DNA of 64,000 bases from Vibrio rotiferianus CAIM 577 = LMG 21460 (GCF_002741985.1 NZ_APHW01000022.1:286798-350797); one strand, 5' to 3'. Positions 30,936 to 43,088 are shown, counted from the first letter of the stretch. Program-made: numbers and translations. The notes: a model not told the origin generated them from the sequence alone.

Positions 30936-31880
30936 CTATGCTTCGTCGCGGAACACCACCAAACGTTTTGGTGCTACTTTTCCATCGTCGTTCACTTCTG
31001 CAACACCAATAAAGAGCTTGTCTTCACCGGAGGTCATGCGAATTGGTGTGCCTTCCGGAGCCCCAAACACTTGGACTGGCATGCCGTGCTGTACTAGGTT
31101 AGTCAGCTCAGCGTTGAGATTTACCTCTGGCAAGTCTTCTACTGCGGTATCCATTGGCAACAACAGTGGATCAAGCAACTCTTTAGGCGCTACTTCGTCA
31201 CGATGCGCTTGCTCTAGCAGCTCATTAAGTTGCTCTAGCGTCACCATTTTTTCGTACGGGTATTTAGCAACACCAGTACGACGAAGCATTGTCACGTGTG
31301 CGCCACAACCAAGCATTTCACCTAGGTCATCAACGATAGTACGAATGTAAGTGCCTTTCGAGCAATGCACTTCCATCTCAACTTCGTCACCTTCAAAGCG
31401 GTGAAGCACGATCTCATATACCGTGATCTTACGAGATTCACGCGGTACTTCAATGCCTTTACGAGCGTACTCGTACAGCGGCTTACCTTGGTATTTCAAT
31501 GCTGAGAACATTGAAGGTACTTGGTCTGATTCACCACGGAACGTATCAATGCACGCTTCTAGCTTCTCTAGATTCACGTCAATAGGACGCGTCTCTACCA
31601 CTTCGCCATCAGAGTCAGACGTATCAGTACGCTCACCAAGCTTTGCGATTACGCGGTAGCGCTTGTCTGAATCCAACAAGAACTGAGAGAACTTGGTTGC
31701 TTCGCCTAAGCAGATTGGCAACATGCCCGTCGCTAGTGGGTCCAATGCACCGGTATGACCCGCTTTCTCAGCAAAGTAGATACGTTTTACTTTTTGCAGT
31801 GCATCATTGGAAGAAATACCTGTTGGTTTATCCAACAAGATAACGCCATTAATTGGACGACCTTTACGACGACGAGCCAT
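30936..31880 (-). CDS. truB: tRNA pseudouridine(55) synthase
   Basis: Makes the psi-55 of the tRNA T-loop. 314 residues. The catalytic aspartate motif is [16 protein letters not shown] near 42-57, and the [14 protein letters not shown] stretch near 109 is typical. The C-terminal PUA-like region begins near 250. Start ATG 31880 shares one base with the rbfA stop (TAATG), so translation is coupled. Confidence 0.98.
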   Translation of the reverse strand: MARRRKGRPINGVILLDKPTGISSNDALQKVKRIYFAEKAGHTGALDPLATGMLPICLGEATKFSQFLLDSDKRYRVIAKLGERTDTSDSDGEVVETRPIDVNLEKLEACIDTFRGESDQVPSMFSALKYQGKPLYEYARKGIEVPRESRKITVYEIVLHRFEGDEVEMEVHCSKGTYIRTIVDDLGEMLGCGAHVTMLRRTGVAKYPYEKMVTLEQLNELLEQAHRDEVAPKELLDPLLLPMDTAVEDLPEVNLNAELTNLVQHGMPVQVFGAPEGTPIRMTSGEDKLFIGVAEVNDDGKVAPKRLVVFRDEA

Positions 31881-32287
31881 TACTCTTCCCCTGCCTGATC
31901 TTCTTCGCGACCTGAATCTTGTTGCTTGCGTTTATCTTCGCTAACCACTTCAGAAACTAGGTTCGACATGCGCATACCTTCTACTAGCGTGTTGTCGTAG
32001 TAGAAACGGATTTCAGGAGTCAAACGTAGGCGAATACGCTTGCCTAGCATCATACGGATGTGCACTTCGTGTTCACGTAGTGCCGCAAGGCATGACTCTG
32101 GTGTTTGCTCACCCACACATAGGAAAGTAACGAATACTTTTGCGTAAGCAAGGTCGCGTGACACTTCTACATCTGAAATCGTAACCATGCCTAGGCGAGA
32201 GTCACGAACTTCACGTTGAAGGATCATCGCAAGTTCTTTTTGCAGCTGCTGTGATACGCGCTGCGTGCGGCTAAATTCTTTTGACAT
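31880..32287 (-). CDS. rbfA: 30S ribosome-binding factor A
   Basis: Cold-shock 16S maturation factor. 135 residues from ATG 32287 ([20 protein letters not shown]); a second ATG two codons upstream is possible. KH-type fold with [20 protein letters not shown] near 38-57 and [20 protein letters not shown] near 91-110. Charged Gln/Glu-rich tail. Part of rimP-nusA-infB-rbfA-truB. Confidence 0.97.
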   Translation of the reverse strand: MSKEFSRTQRVSQQLQKELAMILQREVRDSRLGMVTISDVEVSRDLAYAKVFVTFLCVGEQTPESCLAALREHEVHIRMMLGKRIRLRLTPEIRFYYDNTLVEGMRMSNLVSEVVSEDKRKQQDSGREEDQAGEE

Positions 32288-32310
32288 ATTCATTCTCTTA
32301 AATAGAAAGA

Positions 32311-32340
32311 ATGGGGGGGATGGTCAAGCCAGCCCCCCAT
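32311..32340 (-). promoter_or_regulatory. GC-rich hairpin between infB and rbfA
   Basis: ATGGGGGG/CCCCCCAT arms 14 bp apart in the infB-rbfA gap; on the minus strand TTCTTTCTATTT follows. Could be a leaky terminator or processing site. The G run is seven long (32313-32319). Confidence 0.55.
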
Positions 32341-32397
32341 GGTGTATTCAACAACCAATTACTATTTGTCTTTCAGACGGTTAGTAATTTTAGTCAA

Positions 32398-35082
32398 TTA
32401 GTCTAGAGTACGTTTGATTTCAACGATTTCGAATACTTCGATCTGGTCGCCTACGCGAACGTCGTTGTAGTTCTTAACGCCGATACCACACTCGTAACCA
32501 TTCTTAACTTCTTGAACGTCATCTTTAAAGCGACGTAGTGACTCTAGTTCACCTTCGTAGATAACAACGTTATCGCGTAGTACGCGGATTGGGTTGCTAC
32601 GCTTAATCAGACCTTCAGTAACCATACAACCAGCGATTGCGCCCAGTTTAGGTGACTTAAATACGTCACGTACTTCAGCAAGACCAATGATCTCTTGCTT
32701 GAATTCTGGAGCAAGCATACCGCCCATTGCTTGTTTAACTTCGTCAATCAATTGGTAAATGATTGAGTAGTAACGTAGATCAACGCTTGCAGCTTCAATC
32801 GCACGACGAGCAGATGCATCAGCACGTACGTTAAAGCCAAGGATGATTGCGTTAGAAGCTTCTGCAAGAACTGCATCAGTTTCTGTAATACCACCAACAC
32901 CAGAACCAACGATGTTTACTTTCACTTCGTCAGTTGACAGTTTCAGTAGTGAGTCAGCAATTGCTTCCACAGAACCTTGTACGTCTGCTTTAAGAACTAC
33001 GTTTAGTTCAGCAACTTCACCAGCAGTCATGTTAGAGAACATGTTCTCTAGTTTAGATTTCTGCTGACGAGCAAGTTTCACTTCACGGAACTTACCAGCA
33101 CGGTAGTTCGCTACTTCACGTGCTTTACGCTCGTCACGTACTACTGTTGCTTCATCACCTGAAGAAGGTACGCCTGAAAGACCTAGGATCTCTACAGGGA
33201 TAGATGGACCAGCTACTGTGATTTCTTTACCTAGTTCGTCACGCATCGCACGAACGCGGCCGTATTCTTGACCACAAAGAACGATGTCGCCTTTGTTTAG
33301 CGTACCAGATTGAACTAGTACTGTTGCTACTGGACCACGACCTTTATCTAGGCGAGATTCAACAACAACACCAGACGCCATACCTTCTGCTACAGCTGTA
33401 AGTTCTAGAACTTCAGACTGAAGAAGGATTGCTTCTAGAAGACCGTCGATGTTTGTACCCTGTTTAGCAGAGATGTGAACGAACATGTTCTCACCGCCCC
33501 ATTCCTCAGGGATTACGTCGTATTGAGCTAGCTCATTCTTAACGTTGTCTGGGTTCGCGTCTTCTTTATCGATCTTGTTCACAGCAACGATTAGTGGAAC
33601 GCCTGCCGCTTTCGCGTGCTGGATCGCTTCAACTGTTTGTGGCATTACGCCATCGTCTGCAGCTACTACTAGAACTACGATATCTGTCGCTTGAGCACCG
33701 CGAGCACGCATTGCAGTAAACGCTGCGTGTCCAGGAGTATCAAGGAACGTGATCATGCCGTTGTCAGTTTCAACGTGGTAAGCACCGATGTGCTGTGTAA
33801 TACCACCCGCTTCACCTGAAGCAACGTGTGTACGACGAATGTAGTCAAGTGTTGACGTTTTACCGTGGTCAACGTGACCCATGATAGTTACAACTGGAGC
33901 ACGTGGTACTGCTTCTGCGTTTGTATCGCGGTCAGATAGTACTGCTTCTTCCAGTTCGTTCTCTTTACGAAGAACTACCTTGTGACCCATTTCTTCAGCA
34001 ACAAGTTGTGCTGTTTCTTGGTCGATCACTTGGTTGATAGTCGCCATAGCGCCCATCTTCATCATTACTTTGATAACTTCTGTCGCTTTAACCGACATCT
34101 TGTTAGCAAGTTCAGAAAGAACGATTGTCTCACCAATCACTACGTCTTGTTTCGCTACAGTCGCAGACTTGTCGAAACCGTGCTGCATAGAAGTTGGCTT
34201 AGCAAGTTTGCCTTTGTTACGGCCCTTACCACCACGTTGGTTACGACCACCACGTGATTGATCGTCTCTAGCAGGCTTCTTCTTCTTACGGCGAGCACCA
34301 CCTTCTTCTTTGCGATCAGCTGCATCTTCAGCTTCACGAGCGTATGTAGAAGTGGTTACATGGTAATCAGAGTTTTCAAGTTCTTTCTTCTTAGACTCTT
34401 CTTCCGACCAACGAGCTTCGTTCTCTTCTGCAAGTTTACGAGCTTCTTCAACAAGCTTAGCCGCTTCTTGCTCAGCTTTACGTTGGGCTTCTTCTTCCTG
34501 ACGACGCTTTAGCTCGTCAGCTTCTTTCTTCGCTTGCGTATTAACATCCGCATTTTTTGCATTCATTTCTTTCTTAGCCTTTTCAGCTTGTGCGCGTTTT
34601 GCCTTTTCTTCAGCTTCACGTTTTGCATCCGCTTCACGTTTTGCTTTTTCTTCGGCTTCGCGCTGTGCTTTCTCTGCAGCTTCACGTTTGACTTGTTCTT
34701 CAGCCTCACGCTTCGCAAGCTCTTCAGCTTCACGTTTTGCTGCTTCCTCAGCCTCACGTTTTGCGTCGTCTTCGATAGTGCTGCGCTTCACATATGTGCG
34801 CTTCTTACGCACTTCTACTTGAACATCCTTACTTTTGCCGCCACCTGCTGCAACACTTAATGTGCTACGAGTCTTACGTTGAAGCGTCAGTCTAGTAGGT
34901 TCAGATTCGCCCGACGTATCGCCGTGCTCTTTCTTCAGGTGAGAGAGAAGCTTCTGCTTCTCCTCATCCGAGACATGGTCAGAACTCGCTTTGTTCATGC
35001 CTGCGTCAGCAAGTTGTTCCATTAAGCGGTCGACTGGAGTACCAATCTCTTCACTCAGTGCTTTAACTGTTAATTGTGTCAT
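32398..35082 (-). CDS. infB: Translation initiation factor IF-2
   Basis: GTPase that places fMet-tRNA on the 30S subunit. 894 residues. N-terminal IF2N domain (1-50), then a long, highly charged low-complexity part (about 100-260) made of repeated AKREAEE-type units, a second IF2N-like region (near 320-380), and the GTPase core: G1 GHVDHGKTS near 402, DTPGHAAF near 448, NKID near 502. C-terminal domains C1/C2 follow. The repeat region is long but within the range of gamma-proteobacterial IF2. Internal starts giving shorter isoforms are likely, as in E. coli. Confidence 0.98.
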   Translation of the reverse strand: MTQLTVKALSEEIGTPVDRLMEQLADAGMNKASSDHVSDEEKQKLLSHLKKEHGDTSGESEPTRLTLQRKTRSTLSVAAGGGKSKDVQVEVRKKRTYVKRSTIEDDAKREAEEAAKREAEELAKREAEEQVKREAAEKAQREAEEKAKREADAKREAEEKAKRAQAEKAKKEMNAKNADVNTQAKKEADELKRRQEEEAQRKAEQEAAKLVEEARKLAEENEARWSEEESKKKELENSDYHVTTSTYAREAEDAADRKEEGGARRKKKKPARDDQSRGGRNQRGGKGRNKGKLAKPTSMQHGFDKSATVAKQDVVIGETIVLSELANKMSVKATEVIKVMMKMGAMATINQVIDQETAQLVAEEMGHKVVLRKENELEEAVLSDRDTNAEAVPRAPVVTIMGHVDHGKTSTLDYIRRTHVASGEAGGITQHIGAYHVETDNGMITFLDTPGHAAFTAMRARGAQATDIVVLVVAADDGVMPQTVEAIQHAKAAGVPLIVAVNKIDKEDANPDNVKNELAQYDVIPEEWGGENMFVHISAKQGTNIDGLLEAILLQSEVLELTAVAEGMASGVVVESRLDKGRGPVATVLVQSGTLNKGDIVLCGQEYGRVRAMRDELGKEITVAGPSIPVEILGLSGVPSSGDEATVVRDERKAREVANYRAGKFREVKLARQQKSKLENMFSNMTAGEVAELNVVLKADVQGSVEAIADSLLKLSTDEVKVNIVGSGVGGITETDAVLAEASNAIILGFNVRADASARRAIEAASVDLRYYSIIYQLIDEVKQAMGGMLAPEFKQEIIGLAEVRDVFKSPKLGAIAGCMVTEGLIKRSNPIRVLRDNVVIYEGELESLRRFKDDVQEVKNGYECGIGVKNYNDVRVGDQIEVFEIVEIKRTLD

Positions 35083-35103
35083 GCCGCTTCCTCCTTGCTG
35101 ATA

Positions 35104-36591
35104 TTATGCTTCTTCGCCGAACCAACAGATGTTACGCGCAGCCATAATAAGCTCACCTGCACGCTCTTCTGTTAGGCCATCAATACCTTCTAAATCATCG
35201 ATACCTTGGTCAGCTAAGTCTTCTAGTGTTGCCACGCCTTTCGCTGCTAGTTTGAACGCCATTTCGCGCTCTAGACCTTCAAGACCTAGTAGATCTTCAG
35301 CAGGCTCTAGACCTTCAAATGACTCTTCTTGCGCTAGAGCGATTGTCGTTAGTGCGTCTTTCGCACGGCTACGAAGTTCTTCTACAAGCTCTTCGTTCAG
35401 GCCGTCAACTTCTAGTAGTTCGTTAACTGGAACGTACGCAACTTCTTCTAGCGTTGAGAAACCCTCTTCAACAAGCAGTTGAGCGAAGTCTTCTTCAATG
35501 TCTAGGTACTTCATGAAGTTTTCGATAGATGCTTGAGACTCTTCAGCATGCTTCTTCTGAAGGTCCGCCACTGTCATTACGTTTAGTTCCCAACCAGTCA
35601 GTTGAGATGCTAGACGTACGTTTTGACCGTTACGACCGATAGCTTGTGCTAGGTTGTCTGCCTCAACAGCAATGTCCATTGAGTGTGCATCTTCATCAAC
35701 AATGATAGAAGCAACATCAGCTGGTGCCATTGCGTTGATTACGAATTGAGCTGGGTTATCGTCCCAAAGAACGATATCAATACGCTCACCACCAAGCTCA
35801 CCAGATACTGCTTGTACACGTGCACCACGCATACCAACACACGCACCTACAGGGTCGATACGTTTGTCGTTTGTTTTAACAGCGATCTTAGCGCGAGAAC
35901 CTGGGTCACGTGCAGCACCTTTAAGTTCGATGATTTCTTCAGCGATTTCTGGCACTTCTACACGGAACAATTCAGCCAACATTTCTGGCTTAGAACGTGT
36001 AATGAAAAGTTGGAAACCACGAGCTTCTGGAGCAACTTTGTAAAGAAGGCCACGAACACGGTCACCTGGACGGAAGTTTTCACGAGGAAGTTGGTCATCA
36101 CGAAGGATTACCGCTTCTGCGTTGTTACCTAGGTCAAGAACGATCGTCTCACGGTTTACTTTCTTAACAGCACCAGTGATAAGATCACCTTCGTTGTCAA
36201 TGAACTGTTCTACGATCTGTGCGCGCTCTGCTTCACGTACTTTTTGCACGATAACTTGCTTTGCAGTTTGCGTTGTAATTCGATCGAATGTAACAGAAGG
36301 GATATCGTCTTCTACGAAATCACCTAGCTGAAGCTCTGGATCTTCATACTGTGCTGCTTCGAGTGAGATTTCTTTTGTTGGGTTTTCAACGTCTTCTACG
36401 ATCAACCAACGGCGGAATGTTTCAAACTCACCCGTTTTACGGTCGATAGCTACACGTACATCAATTTCGATTTCGTATTTCTTCTTTGTAGAAGTCGCTA
36501 GAGCAATCTCAAGAGCTTCAAAGATACGCTCACGAGGTACCGCTTTTTCGTTCGATACCGCTTCTGCTACCGCTAAAATTTCTTTACTCAT
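35104..36591 (-). CDS. nusA: Transcription termination/antitermination factor NusA
   Basis: RNA polymerase-binding factor. 495 residues: N-terminal NusA domain, S1 domain near 135-200 ([21 protein letters not shown]), two KH domains ([20 protein letters not shown] near 252-271; [20 protein letters not shown] near 315-334), and two acidic C-terminal repeats ([20 protein letters not shown] near 370; [20 protein letters not shown] near 445). Start ATG 36591. Only 21 bp from infB. Confidence 0.98.
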   Translation of the reverse strand: MSKEILAVAEAVSNEKAVPRERIFEALEIALATSTKKKYEIEIDVRVAIDRKTGEFETFRRWLIVEDVENPTKEISLEAAQYEDPELQLGDFVEDDIPSVTFDRITTQTAKQVIVQKVREAERAQIVEQFIDNEGDLITGAVKKVNRETIVLDLGNNAEAVILRDDQLPRENFRPGDRVRGLLYKVAPEARGFQLFITRSKPEMLAELFRVEVPEIAEEIIELKGAARDPGSRAKIAVKTNDKRIDPVGACVGMRGARVQAVSGELGGERIDIVLWDDNPAQFVINAMAPADVASIIVDEDAHSMDIAVEADNLAQAIGRNGQNVRLASQLTGWELNVMTVADLQKKHAEESQASIENFMKYLDIEEDFAQLLVEEGFSTLEEVAYVPVNELLEVDGLNEELVEELRSRAKDALTTIALAQEESFEGLEPAEDLLGLEGLEREMAFKLAAKGVATLEDLADQGIDDLEGIDGLTEERAGELIMAARNICWFGEEA

Positions 36592-36627
36592 TGTATTTAG
36601 CCTCTAAGCTTCAAATTTTTTAGGGAA

Positions 36628-37083
36628 CTAAAATTTAGGGATCAGGTTAGCTTTTGAAATGTTACTTAGAGCAAACTCTTCTTGTTGCCCCTCACAAGTA
36701 ACTGCTATTGTTTCACCGTCTACGCTGTGGATAATACCTGTCCACTTGCGGCGGTTTGCAACAGCCATTTTCAATACGATGCTGACCTCGTGACCAATAA
36801 ATTGCTCGTAATGTGCTGCTTTGAAAAGTGGTCTTTCTAAGCCTGGAGAAGAAACTTCTAGGCTGTAAGCAACAGAAATTGGATCTTCAACGTCTAATAC
36901 CGCACTTACCTGATGGCTAACTTCTGCACAGGCATCTACGTTAATACCATTTTCATGGTCGATGTAGATACGTAACGTTGAGTGCGCACCCGCACGAATA
37001 AATTCTAATCCAACTAACTCGTAGCCTGTTGCCTCTACTGGAGCTTCAAGCATTTCAGTAAGTTGTCTTTCTAAACCAGTCAT
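36628..37083 (-). CDS. rimP: Ribosome maturation factor RimP
   Basis: 30S assembly factor. 151 residues from ATG 37083 ([20 protein letters not shown]); the frame is open three codons further, but this start is the family one. Motifs: GLEFIRAG near 25, [23 protein letters not shown] near 66-88. First protein gene of the nusA-infB operon; a terminator at 37171-37195 lies between it and tRNA-fMet. Confidence 0.96.
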   Translation of the reverse strand: MTGLERQLTEMLEAPVEATGYELVGLEFIRAGAHSTLRIYIDHENGINVDACAEVSHQVSAVLDVEDPISVAYSLEVSSPGLERPLFKAAHYEQFIGHEVSIVLKMAVANRRKWTGIIHSVDGETIAVTCEGQQEEFALSNISKANLIPKF

Positions 37084-37170
37084 TTTAACCACTCCAGAAA
37101 CAAAAAAAGGGCTCAGAGCCCAATCAAAAAACCAAGCAGTATCTGAGTAATTATAAAAACTCAGATAACA

Positions 37171-37195
37171 AAAAACCCCGAAAAGTCGGGGTTTT
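37171..37195. terminator. Terminator between tRNA-fMet and rimP
   Basis: CCCCGA/TCGGGG stem with a 4-nt loop, A-run and T-run on both sides. A second inverted repeat, ATCTGAGT/ACTCAGAT, at 37141-37166 follows on the rimP side. Confidence 0.88.
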
Positions 37196-37215
37196 ATGCT
37201 GCTGGACCCTGATAC

Positions 37216-37311
37216 GTTAAGAATAGCGAAAAGTGCTTTTCTTAACTCACAGTGTGGTTAGCACTGTGCAAACTTGCCAATCGAGTCATTCTTTCCAACG
37301 AAAGAAGAGAT
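37216..37311 (-). other. Structured 3' trailer of the tRNA-fMet transcript
   Basis: Between the CCA of tRNA-fMet and the terminator the sequence folds, on paper, into three consecutive hairpins: CCAATC/GATTGG with TTCTTTC/GAAAGAA (37277-37314, its outer arm includes the CCA end), CACAGTG/CACTGTG (37248-37268), and GTTAA/TTAAC with GAAAAG/CTTTTC (37216-37246). It may only be a processing spacer; a stable trailer RNA is possible. Confidence 0.5.
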
Positions 37312-37388
<77 letters not shown>

Positions 37389-37444
37389 TCCGACTTGCTG
37401 AGCATTATACCGCCAAACAAGTGATTTACAAGTTTGTAAATTTA

Positions 37445-37528
37445 TGGTGCCGAGAGAGGGACTCGAACCCTCACACCAAAGGCACTAGCACCTCATGCTA
37501 GCGTGTCTACCAATTTCACCATCTCGGC
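37445..37528 (-). tRNA. leuU: tRNA-Leu (anticodon GAG)
   Basis: 84-nt class II tRNA with variable arm and encoded CCA. Anticodon stem-loop GCTAGCATGAGGTGCTAGT gives GAG. Located between secG and tRNA-fMet, the E. coli leuU position. Confidence 0.96.
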
Positions 37529-37545
37529 TACACAAACCTTACAGC

Positions 37546-37887
37546 TTATTGAGGAATTTCATCACCAGTTGGTGCTGGAACTTCACTCGCTGCATCATTA
37601 ACTTGCTCTACAACTTGTTGTTGACCTAGTGTTGGATCAACCCATTGAGATTCTGTCTTATGTGTAGACATACGACCAAGTAGCAAGCTAACGATAAAGA
37701 ATACTGTTGCTAAAATAGCAGTTGTTCGGGTTAGGAAATTACCTGAGCCACTTGCACCAAACACTGTGTTTGAAGCACCAGCACCGAACGAGGCTCCCAT
37801 ATCTGCGCCTTTACCTTGTTGAATCAACACAAGGCCAATCACACCAAGCGCTGCCAACAGGTAAATCACAAGTAGAACTGAAAACAT
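37546..37887 (-). CDS. secG: Protein-export membrane protein SecG
   Basis: Third subunit of the SecYEG translocon. 113 residues from ATG 37887, preceded by AGGTGG; a GTG three codons upstream overlaps that ribosome site and is rejected. Two membrane segments (about 2-22 and 52-72) with the family loop [20 protein letters not shown] between them. Tail rich in Gln, Glu and Pro. The order secG-tRNA-Leu matches E. coli. Confidence 0.96.
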   Translation of the reverse strand: MFSVLLVIYLLAALGVIGLVLIQQGKGADMGASFGAGASNTVFGASGSGNFLTRTTAILATVFFIVSLLLGRMSTHKTESQWVDPTLGQQQVVEQVNDAASEVPAPTGDEIPQ

Positions 37888-38110
37888 TTTTTCCACCTAT
37901 GTTCCAAATTGTTGAGCCAGCGCCGTTCATAAGTTCAAACAATGAGCATTACGAACAAGGCTAGCGACCTCCTGACTGGAGGCCGAGCAATACTAGCGAA
38001 AGCCAGCAACGCTGACAAGGGGAAATTGCCAAAAAAACAATGGCAAAAGCCCAAGCGGTCAAAAAAAGGGCAAAACTTACTCTTAATTCACCACATTAAC
38101 CTAAGAAAAC

Positions 38111-39451
38111 TTAACAGTTATCTTTGATTGCTTGAGCGATCTTTAACGCAGAACTCTGAACTAAGTCAGCATCTTCACCTTCAACCATCACCCTTAGTAA
38201 AGGCTCTGTGCCTGACTTACGCAGAAGAACACGGCCTTTTTCACCTAGTTCAGATTCTACTTCAGCCACTGCATCAAGCACGGCACTAGCCTCGAGGGGA
38301 TTGCTATCACCTTCAAAACGTACATTTTCTAGCACTTGAGGGTACAAGGTCATACCTTGAGACAAATCATGTAGTGACATCTCACTGCCAACAATAGAAG
38401 CAAGCACCTGTAGTGCAGCTACGATAGCATCTCCGGTCGTAACCTTGTCCAGCAAAATCACGTGACCAGAGTTTTCTGCACCGATCTTCCACCCTTTTTC
38501 TAGCAAGCGCTCCATAACATAACGGTCACCGACTGCTGCACGCACGAATGGAATACCTAATTGCTTCAGACCATTTTCCATGCCTAGGTTGGTCATTAGT
38601 GTACCAACCACACCGCCTTTTAGTTCACCTCGGCGTAACGCATCACGTGCGATGATATAAGCAATCTGGTCACCGTCGACCTTGTTACCTAAATGGTCAA
38701 CCATGATGATTCGGTCGCCATCACCATCGAACGCAAGGCCAAGATGAGCTTGCTCTTCTACAACACGTTTTTGTAATGCACGGACGTCTGTCGCACCGAC
38801 TTCATCATTGATGTTAGTACCATTTGGTTCCACACCCATTGCAACAACATCTGCACCTAGCTCTTTGAATACGTTAGGAGCAATGTGGTAAGTTGCGCCG
38901 TGTGCACAGTCAACTACGATCTTCACATTGGCAAGACTAAGCTCTGATGGGAAAGTGCTCTTACAAAATTCAATATAACGACCTGCTGCATCATTTAGGC
39001 GAGTTGCTTTACCAAGCTCGGCAGATTCCACACATTCGATGTCTTTATCTAGCTCTGCTTCGATAGCCAATTCGATATCATCCGGAAGCTTAGTACCTTC
39101 AGATGAGAAAAACTTGATGCCGTTATCGTAGTATGGGTTGTGTGACGCTGAAATAACGATACCCGCTTCCGCTCGGAAGGTTTGCGTCAGATAAGCAACT
39201 GCCGGTGTTGGCATTGGACCGGTAAAGGTCGCTTTCAGACCAGCCGCAGCAAGACCCGCTTCTAACGCAGACTCAAGCATGTAGCCAGAAATACGCGTAT
39301 CTTTACCAATAATAACTTTTTTAGTGCCTTGTTTCGCTAATACACGACCAGCCGCCCAGCCAAGCTTGAGTACAAAGTCAGGTGTAATTGGGTATTGACC
39401 CACTTTTCCACGCACACCATCGGTACCAAAGTAACGTCTTTTATCAGACAT
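38111..39451 (-). CDS. glmM: Phosphoglucosamine mutase
   Basis: Glucosamine-6-phosphate to glucosamine-1-phosphate, toward UDP-GlcNAc. 446 residues. Active-site serine loop [20 protein letters not shown] near 96-115 (phospho-Ser), metal loop [11 protein letters not shown] near 241-251, sugar loop GAENSGHVI near 323, phosphate loop [12 protein letters not shown] near 412. Start ATG 39451. 20 bp from folP. Confidence 0.98.
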   Translation of the reverse strand: MSDKRRYFGTDGVRGKVGQYPITPDFVLKLGWAAGRVLAKQGTKKVIIGKDTRISGYMLESALEAGLAAAGLKATFTGPMPTPAVAYLTQTFRAEAGIVISASHNPYYDNGIKFFSSEGTKLPDDIELAIEAELDKDIECVESAELGKATRLNDAAGRYIEFCKSTFPSELSLANVKIVVDCAHGATYHIAPNVFKELGADVVAMGVEPNGTNINDEVGATDVRALQKRVVEEQAHLGLAFDGDGDRIIMVDHLGNKVDGDQIAYIIARDALRRGELKGGVVGTLMTNLGMENGLKQLGIPFVRAAVGDRYVMERLLEKGWKIGAENSGHVILLDKVTTGDAIVAALQVLASIVGSEMSLHDLSQGMTLYPQVLENVRFEGDSNPLEASAVLDAVAEVESELGEKGRVLLRKSGTEPLLRVMVEGEDADLVQSSALKIAQAIKDNC

Positions 39452-39470
39452 ATAACGTTCCTTAATTCTT

Positions 39471-40301
39471 TTAGATATTGTTTTTCGTCATCTCAACAAC
39501 TTTCATTGCTTCAATGGTTTCTTCGAAGTCATGAACTCGGATAATCTGAGCACCTTTCATCGCCGCAATGGTCGCACAAACCACGCTAGCGTTGGTGCAT
39601 TCAGCTGCGGGTTTATCCAACAGCTTAAAGATCATCGATTTACGTGAAATGCCAGCCAAAATTGGCAGACCAAATTCGTGAAACTTCTCGAGATGAGCAA
39701 GCATATGATAATTGTGTTCAATTGTTTTGCCAAAGCCAAAACCTGGGTCGAGAATAAGTTGTGACTTATCAATACCGACCGCTTCACAAGCTGCAATACG
39801 CTCTTGGAGAAATGCCGCGACATCTTCCATCAGATCATCGTATTGAGGATTGGCCTGCATCGTACGTGGTTGGCCTTTCATGTGCATCAAGCAAATTGGC
39901 AAGTTTGCTTTCGCTGCCACTTCTAACGCCCCTGGCTCTTGAAGTGCGCGCACGTCGTTAATTAAGTCTGCCCCGGCCTCAATGGCTTGATGCATAACCT
40001 CAGCTTTACTAGTGTCAATAGAAATCCAAACATCATGTTTTTCACGGATCGCTTTGATCACGGGGACAACACGCTGTAATTCTTCTTCTAGTGAAACATC
40101 CGGGGCTCCAGGGCGAGTCGATTCTCCACCGATATCGATGATGCTGACACCAGCAGCAATCATTCTCTCAGCTTGAGCAAGTGCAAGTTCAAGTGAGTTG
40201 AACTTACCACCATCAGAAAATGAGTCAGGAGTGACATTGAGAATCGCCATAACATGCGGACGAGAAAGGTCGAGAGATTTGTTGTTTGCTTTAATAATCA
40301 T
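39471..40301 (-). CDS. folP: Dihydropteroate synthase
   Basis: Joins p-aminobenzoate to the pterin in folate synthesis; sulfonamide target. 276 residues from ATG 40301. Signatures [14 protein letters not shown] near 19-32, GGESTRPGA near 57-65, and DPGFGFGK near 186. The upstream frame can start at a GTG at 40316 because a 15-bp segment is duplicated in tandem there (IIKAM-IIKA). Paired with glmM, as in E. coli. Confidence 0.97.
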   Translation of the reverse strand: MIIKANNKSLDLSRPHVMAILNVTPDSFSDGGKFNSLELALAQAERMIAAGVSIIDIGGESTRPGAPDVSLEEELQRVVPVIKAIREKHDVWISIDTSKAEVMHQAIEAGADLINDVRALQEPGALEVAAKANLPICLMHMKGQPRTMQANPQYDDLMEDVAAFLQERIAACEAVGIDKSQLILDPGFGFGKTIEHNYHMLAHLEKFHEFGLPILAGISRKSMIFKLLDKPAAECTNASVVCATIAAMKGAQIIRVHDFEETIEAMKVVEMTKNNI

Positions 40302-40317
40302 AGCTTTAATAATCACA
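40288..40317. repeat. 15-bp tandem duplication over the folP start
   Basis: GCTTTAATAATCATA followed by GCTTTAATAATCACA (14 of 15 identical). The first unit contains the folP ATG (complement); the second turns it into GTG. Confidence 0.8.
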
Positions 40318-40325
40318 ACATATAC

Positions 40326-40354
40326 AAAAACCCCGAGCTTAACTCGGGGTTTAT
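40326..40354 (-). terminator. Terminator of ftsH
   Basis: CCCCGAG/CTCGGGG stem with TTTTTG following on the minus strand, in the ftsH-folP gap. Confidence 0.85.
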
Positions 40355-40370
40355 TATCAAAGGCTACTCT

Positions 40371-42350
40371 TTATTCAGAGTCTTTCTTTTCTGGCGCTTC
40401 GCTTGAAGTCGCTTCTTGAGATGACGGTTGCTCTACTGGTTTTGTAGACTCTTCCGACTTCTCTTCAGCTTTTGCTTCAGGTTTAGCCTGAGGCTTATCG
40501 TTGTCTTCTGGTTTGCTTGCAGGCTTATCACCCCAACCAGCAGGTTCACGAATCTCAGTCTTACGCTCCATCAAGTCTTCAATCTGGCCAGCATCAATGG
40601 TCTCATACTTCATTAGCGCATCTTTCATCGCATGCATGATGTCCATGTTGTCTTCCAAGATTTTCTTCGCACGGTCATAGTTACGGTCGATGATCTTACG
40701 AACTTCATCATCAATAAGTTTTGCCGTGTCATCAGACATGTGTTTAGTCTGAGTCACACTACGACCTAGGAACACTTCACCTTCTTCTTCCGCGTAAAGT
40801 AGCGGACCAAGTTTTTCAGAGAAGCCCCATTGCGTTACCATTTTACGCGCAATGTCTGTTGCACGTTCGATATCGTTAGAAGCACCTGTCGATACTTTGT
40901 CAGCACCGTAGATAAGCTCTTCCGCTAGACGGCCACCGTACAAGCTAGAAACCATAGATTCTAGGTGTTGGCGAGACATGCTCACGCGGTCTTGCTCTGG
41001 TAGGTACATCGTCACACCCAACGCACGACCACGTGGAATGATTGACACTTTGTACACTGGATCGTGTTCAGGAACCAAGCGACCAACAATTGCGTGACCC
41101 GCTTCGTGGTATGCTGTTGATTCTTTCACTTCTTCAGACATCACCATTGATCGGCGCTCTGCACCCATCATGATCTTGTCTTTTGCCAGTTCAAACTCAA
41201 CCATAGAAACGTTGCGCTTGTTACCGCGTGCAGCGAATAGAGCCGCTTCGTTAACTAAGTTTGCTAGGTCAGCACCAGAGAAGCCTGGAGTACCACGTGC
41301 GATTAGAGAAGGCTCTACGTCACCCGCTAGAGGCACTTTACGCATGTGAACTTTTAGGATCTGCTCACGCCCACGTACGTCTGGAAGACCAACAACCACT
41401 TGACGGTCAAAACGGCCAGGACGCAATAGCGCAGGGTCAAGTACGTCAGGACGGTTAGTCGCAGCGATAACAATGATACCCTCGTTACCTTCAAAACCAT
41501 CCATCTCTACAAGCATTTGGTTTAGTGTTTGTTCACGTTCATCGTGACCACCACCAACACCTGCACCACGTTGACGACCAACCGCATCGATCTCATCGAT
41601 GAAGATGATACAAGGTGCTGCTTTCTTCGCTTGTTCAAACATGTCACGCACACGAGATGCACCAACACCAACGAACATTTCTACGAAGTCAGAACCAGAG
41701 ATAGTAAAGAATGGTACTTTTGCTTCACCTGCAATGGCTTTCGCTAATAGCGTTTTACCAGTACCAGGAGGACCAACCATTAGAACACCCGTCGGAATCT
41801 TACCGCCCAATTTCTGGAAGCGGCTTGGATCACGTAGATAGTCCACCAGTTCTTTTACGTCTTCTTTTGCTTCGTCACAACCTGCAACATCCGCAAAAGT
41901 TGTCTTGATTTGTTCTTCGCTCATCATGCGAGCTTTACTCTTACCGAAAGACATAGCGCCTTTACCGCCGCCGCCTTGCATTTGACGCATGAAGAAAATC
42001 CATACACCAATCAGTAAGATCATTGGGAACCAAGAAATGAAAATCGTGCCAAGTAGGCTTTGCTCTTCAGGAGGCGTACCTTGCACTTTCACGTTTTGGT
42101 TAATTAGGTCATCTAGAAGCTTCTGATCATACACTGGCATGTAAGTGACCATTTTGGCACCACCGCCACGACGAACGAAACTAATTTCACCGTCTTTAAA
42201 AGTTGCTTCTTGAATCTGGCCTTGGCCAACTTCCTGTACAAACGTGGTGTAATCCACGGTTCTGCCATTGCTCTCTCCAGGGCCAAAGCTCTGGAATACC
42301 GACATCAACACGACAGCGATAACAAGCCACAGAATTAAATTTTTTGCCAT
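40371..42350 (-). CDS. ftsH: ATP-dependent zinc metalloprotease FtsH
   Basis: Membrane-anchored AAA+ protease, degrades LpxC, sigma-32 and damaged membrane proteins. 659 residues from ATG 42350 ([10 protein letters not shown]); a TTG three codons upstream is less likely. Two membrane segments (about 5-22 and 100-120). Walker A GPPGTGKT near 192, Walker [12 protein letters not shown] near 247, SRH region [17 protein letters not shown] near 298-314, zinc site HEAGH near 414. Acidic/Lys-rich tail of about 50 residues. Confidence 0.98.
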   Translation of the reverse strand: MAKNLILWLVIAVVLMSVFQSFGPGESNGRTVDYTTFVQEVGQGQIQEATFKDGEISFVRRGGGAKMVTYMPVYDQKLLDDLINQNVKVQGTPPEEQSLLGTIFISWFPMILLIGVWIFFMRQMQGGGGKGAMSFGKSKARMMSEEQIKTTFADVAGCDEAKEDVKELVDYLRDPSRFQKLGGKIPTGVLMVGPPGTGKTLLAKAIAGEAKVPFFTISGSDFVEMFVGVGASRVRDMFEQAKKAAPCIIFIDEIDAVGRQRGAGVGGGHDEREQTLNQMLVEMDGFEGNEGIIVIAATNRPDVLDPALLRPGRFDRQVVVGLPDVRGREQILKVHMRKVPLAGDVEPSLIARGTPGFSGADLANLVNEAALFAARGNKRNVSMVEFELAKDKIMMGAERRSMVMSEEVKESTAYHEAGHAIVGRLVPEHDPVYKVSIIPRGRALGVTMYLPEQDRVSMSRQHLESMVSSLYGGRLAEELIYGADKVSTGASNDIERATDIARKMVTQWGFSEKLGPLLYAEEEGEVFLGRSVTQTKHMSDDTAKLIDDEVRKIIDRNYDRAKKILEDNMDIMHAMKDALMKYETIDAGQIEDLMERKTEIREPAGWGDKPASKPEDNDKPQAKPEAKAEEKSEESTKPVEQPSSQEATSSEAPEKKDSE

Positions 42351-42458
42351 GTCACTCAAGGTGTCAGCCTCTCGATAACTAATTGTAATTAAAGGTAGGG
42401 TACTACAGTTTATAAGCTGTAGCTATAGTGTTAACCATGCTCTAAACGAGCGAAATAG

Positions 42459-43088
42459 TTAACCTTTGTAACCAGTGGCTACAACAAAGACCTCTCGTGA
42501 GCGAGCTCGCGATGAGTCTGGTTTTCTGATTTTTACGACTTTAAACATGTCTCGGACTTCTTTCACAAATTGATCGAAGCCTTCACCCTGGAAAACCTTT
42601 ACGACAAAGCTACCATTAGGTGCTAGAACTTGTCGACACATATCTAAAGCCAATTCAACTAAATACATAGCTCTCGGCTGATCTACAGAGTTGTTACCAG
42701 CAATATTAGGCGCCATATCAGACATTACTACGTCAACCATCGAAGGTTGGATTCGTTCTAATAAAGCATCTAAGACCGCCTCATCTCTAAAGTCTCCTTG
42801 CAGGAAGCTTACACCAGCGATTGGATCCATAGGTAGCAAGTCACACGCGATGATTTGACCTTCTTCACCTATTATCTTAGCAGCATATTGAGACCATCCG
42901 CCTGGAGCCGCGCCTAAATCGACAACAGTCATCCCAGGTTTCAACAATTTATCTTTTGTTTGGATCTCGTCTATCTTGAAGTAAGCACGTGAACGGTAGC
43001 CTTTCTTACGAGCTTCATTTGCATACTTATCATCAAAGTGTTCTTTCAACCAACGACCAGAACTAGCCGAATGTTTTTGTTTACTCAT
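42459..43088 (-). CDS. rlmE: 23S rRNA (U2552-2'-O)-methyltransferase RlmE
   Basis: 209 residues. SAM-binding [15 protein letters not shown] near 55-69, catalytic K-D-K-E set around [15 protein letters not shown] (Lys near 38), [14 protein letters not shown] near 119, KVFQGEGF near 164. Upstream of ftsH as in E. coli (formerly ftsJ/rrmJ). Divergent from yhbY. Confidence 0.97.
   Translation of the reverse strand: MSKQKHSASSGRWLKEHFDDKYANEARKKGYRSRAYFKIDEIQTKDKLLKPGMTVVDLGAAPGGWSQYAAKIIGEEGQIIACDLLPMDPIAGVSFLQGDFRDEAVLDALLERIQPSMVDVVMSDMAPNIAGNNSVDQPRAMYLVELALDMCRQVLAPNGSFVVKVFQGEGFDQFVKEVRDMFKVVKIRKPDSSRARSREVFVVATGYKG

Noticed and set aside
33982..34860. Several long plus-strand frames opposite infB
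   Set aside because: Antisense to the charged repeat region; Phe/Ser/Leu-rich shadow of Lys/Glu/Ala codons with no start signals.
37942..38127. Basic 61-residue plus-strand frame between secG and glmM
   Set aside because: Runs into glmM on the opposite strand, no ribosome site, Lys-rich because of A-runs.
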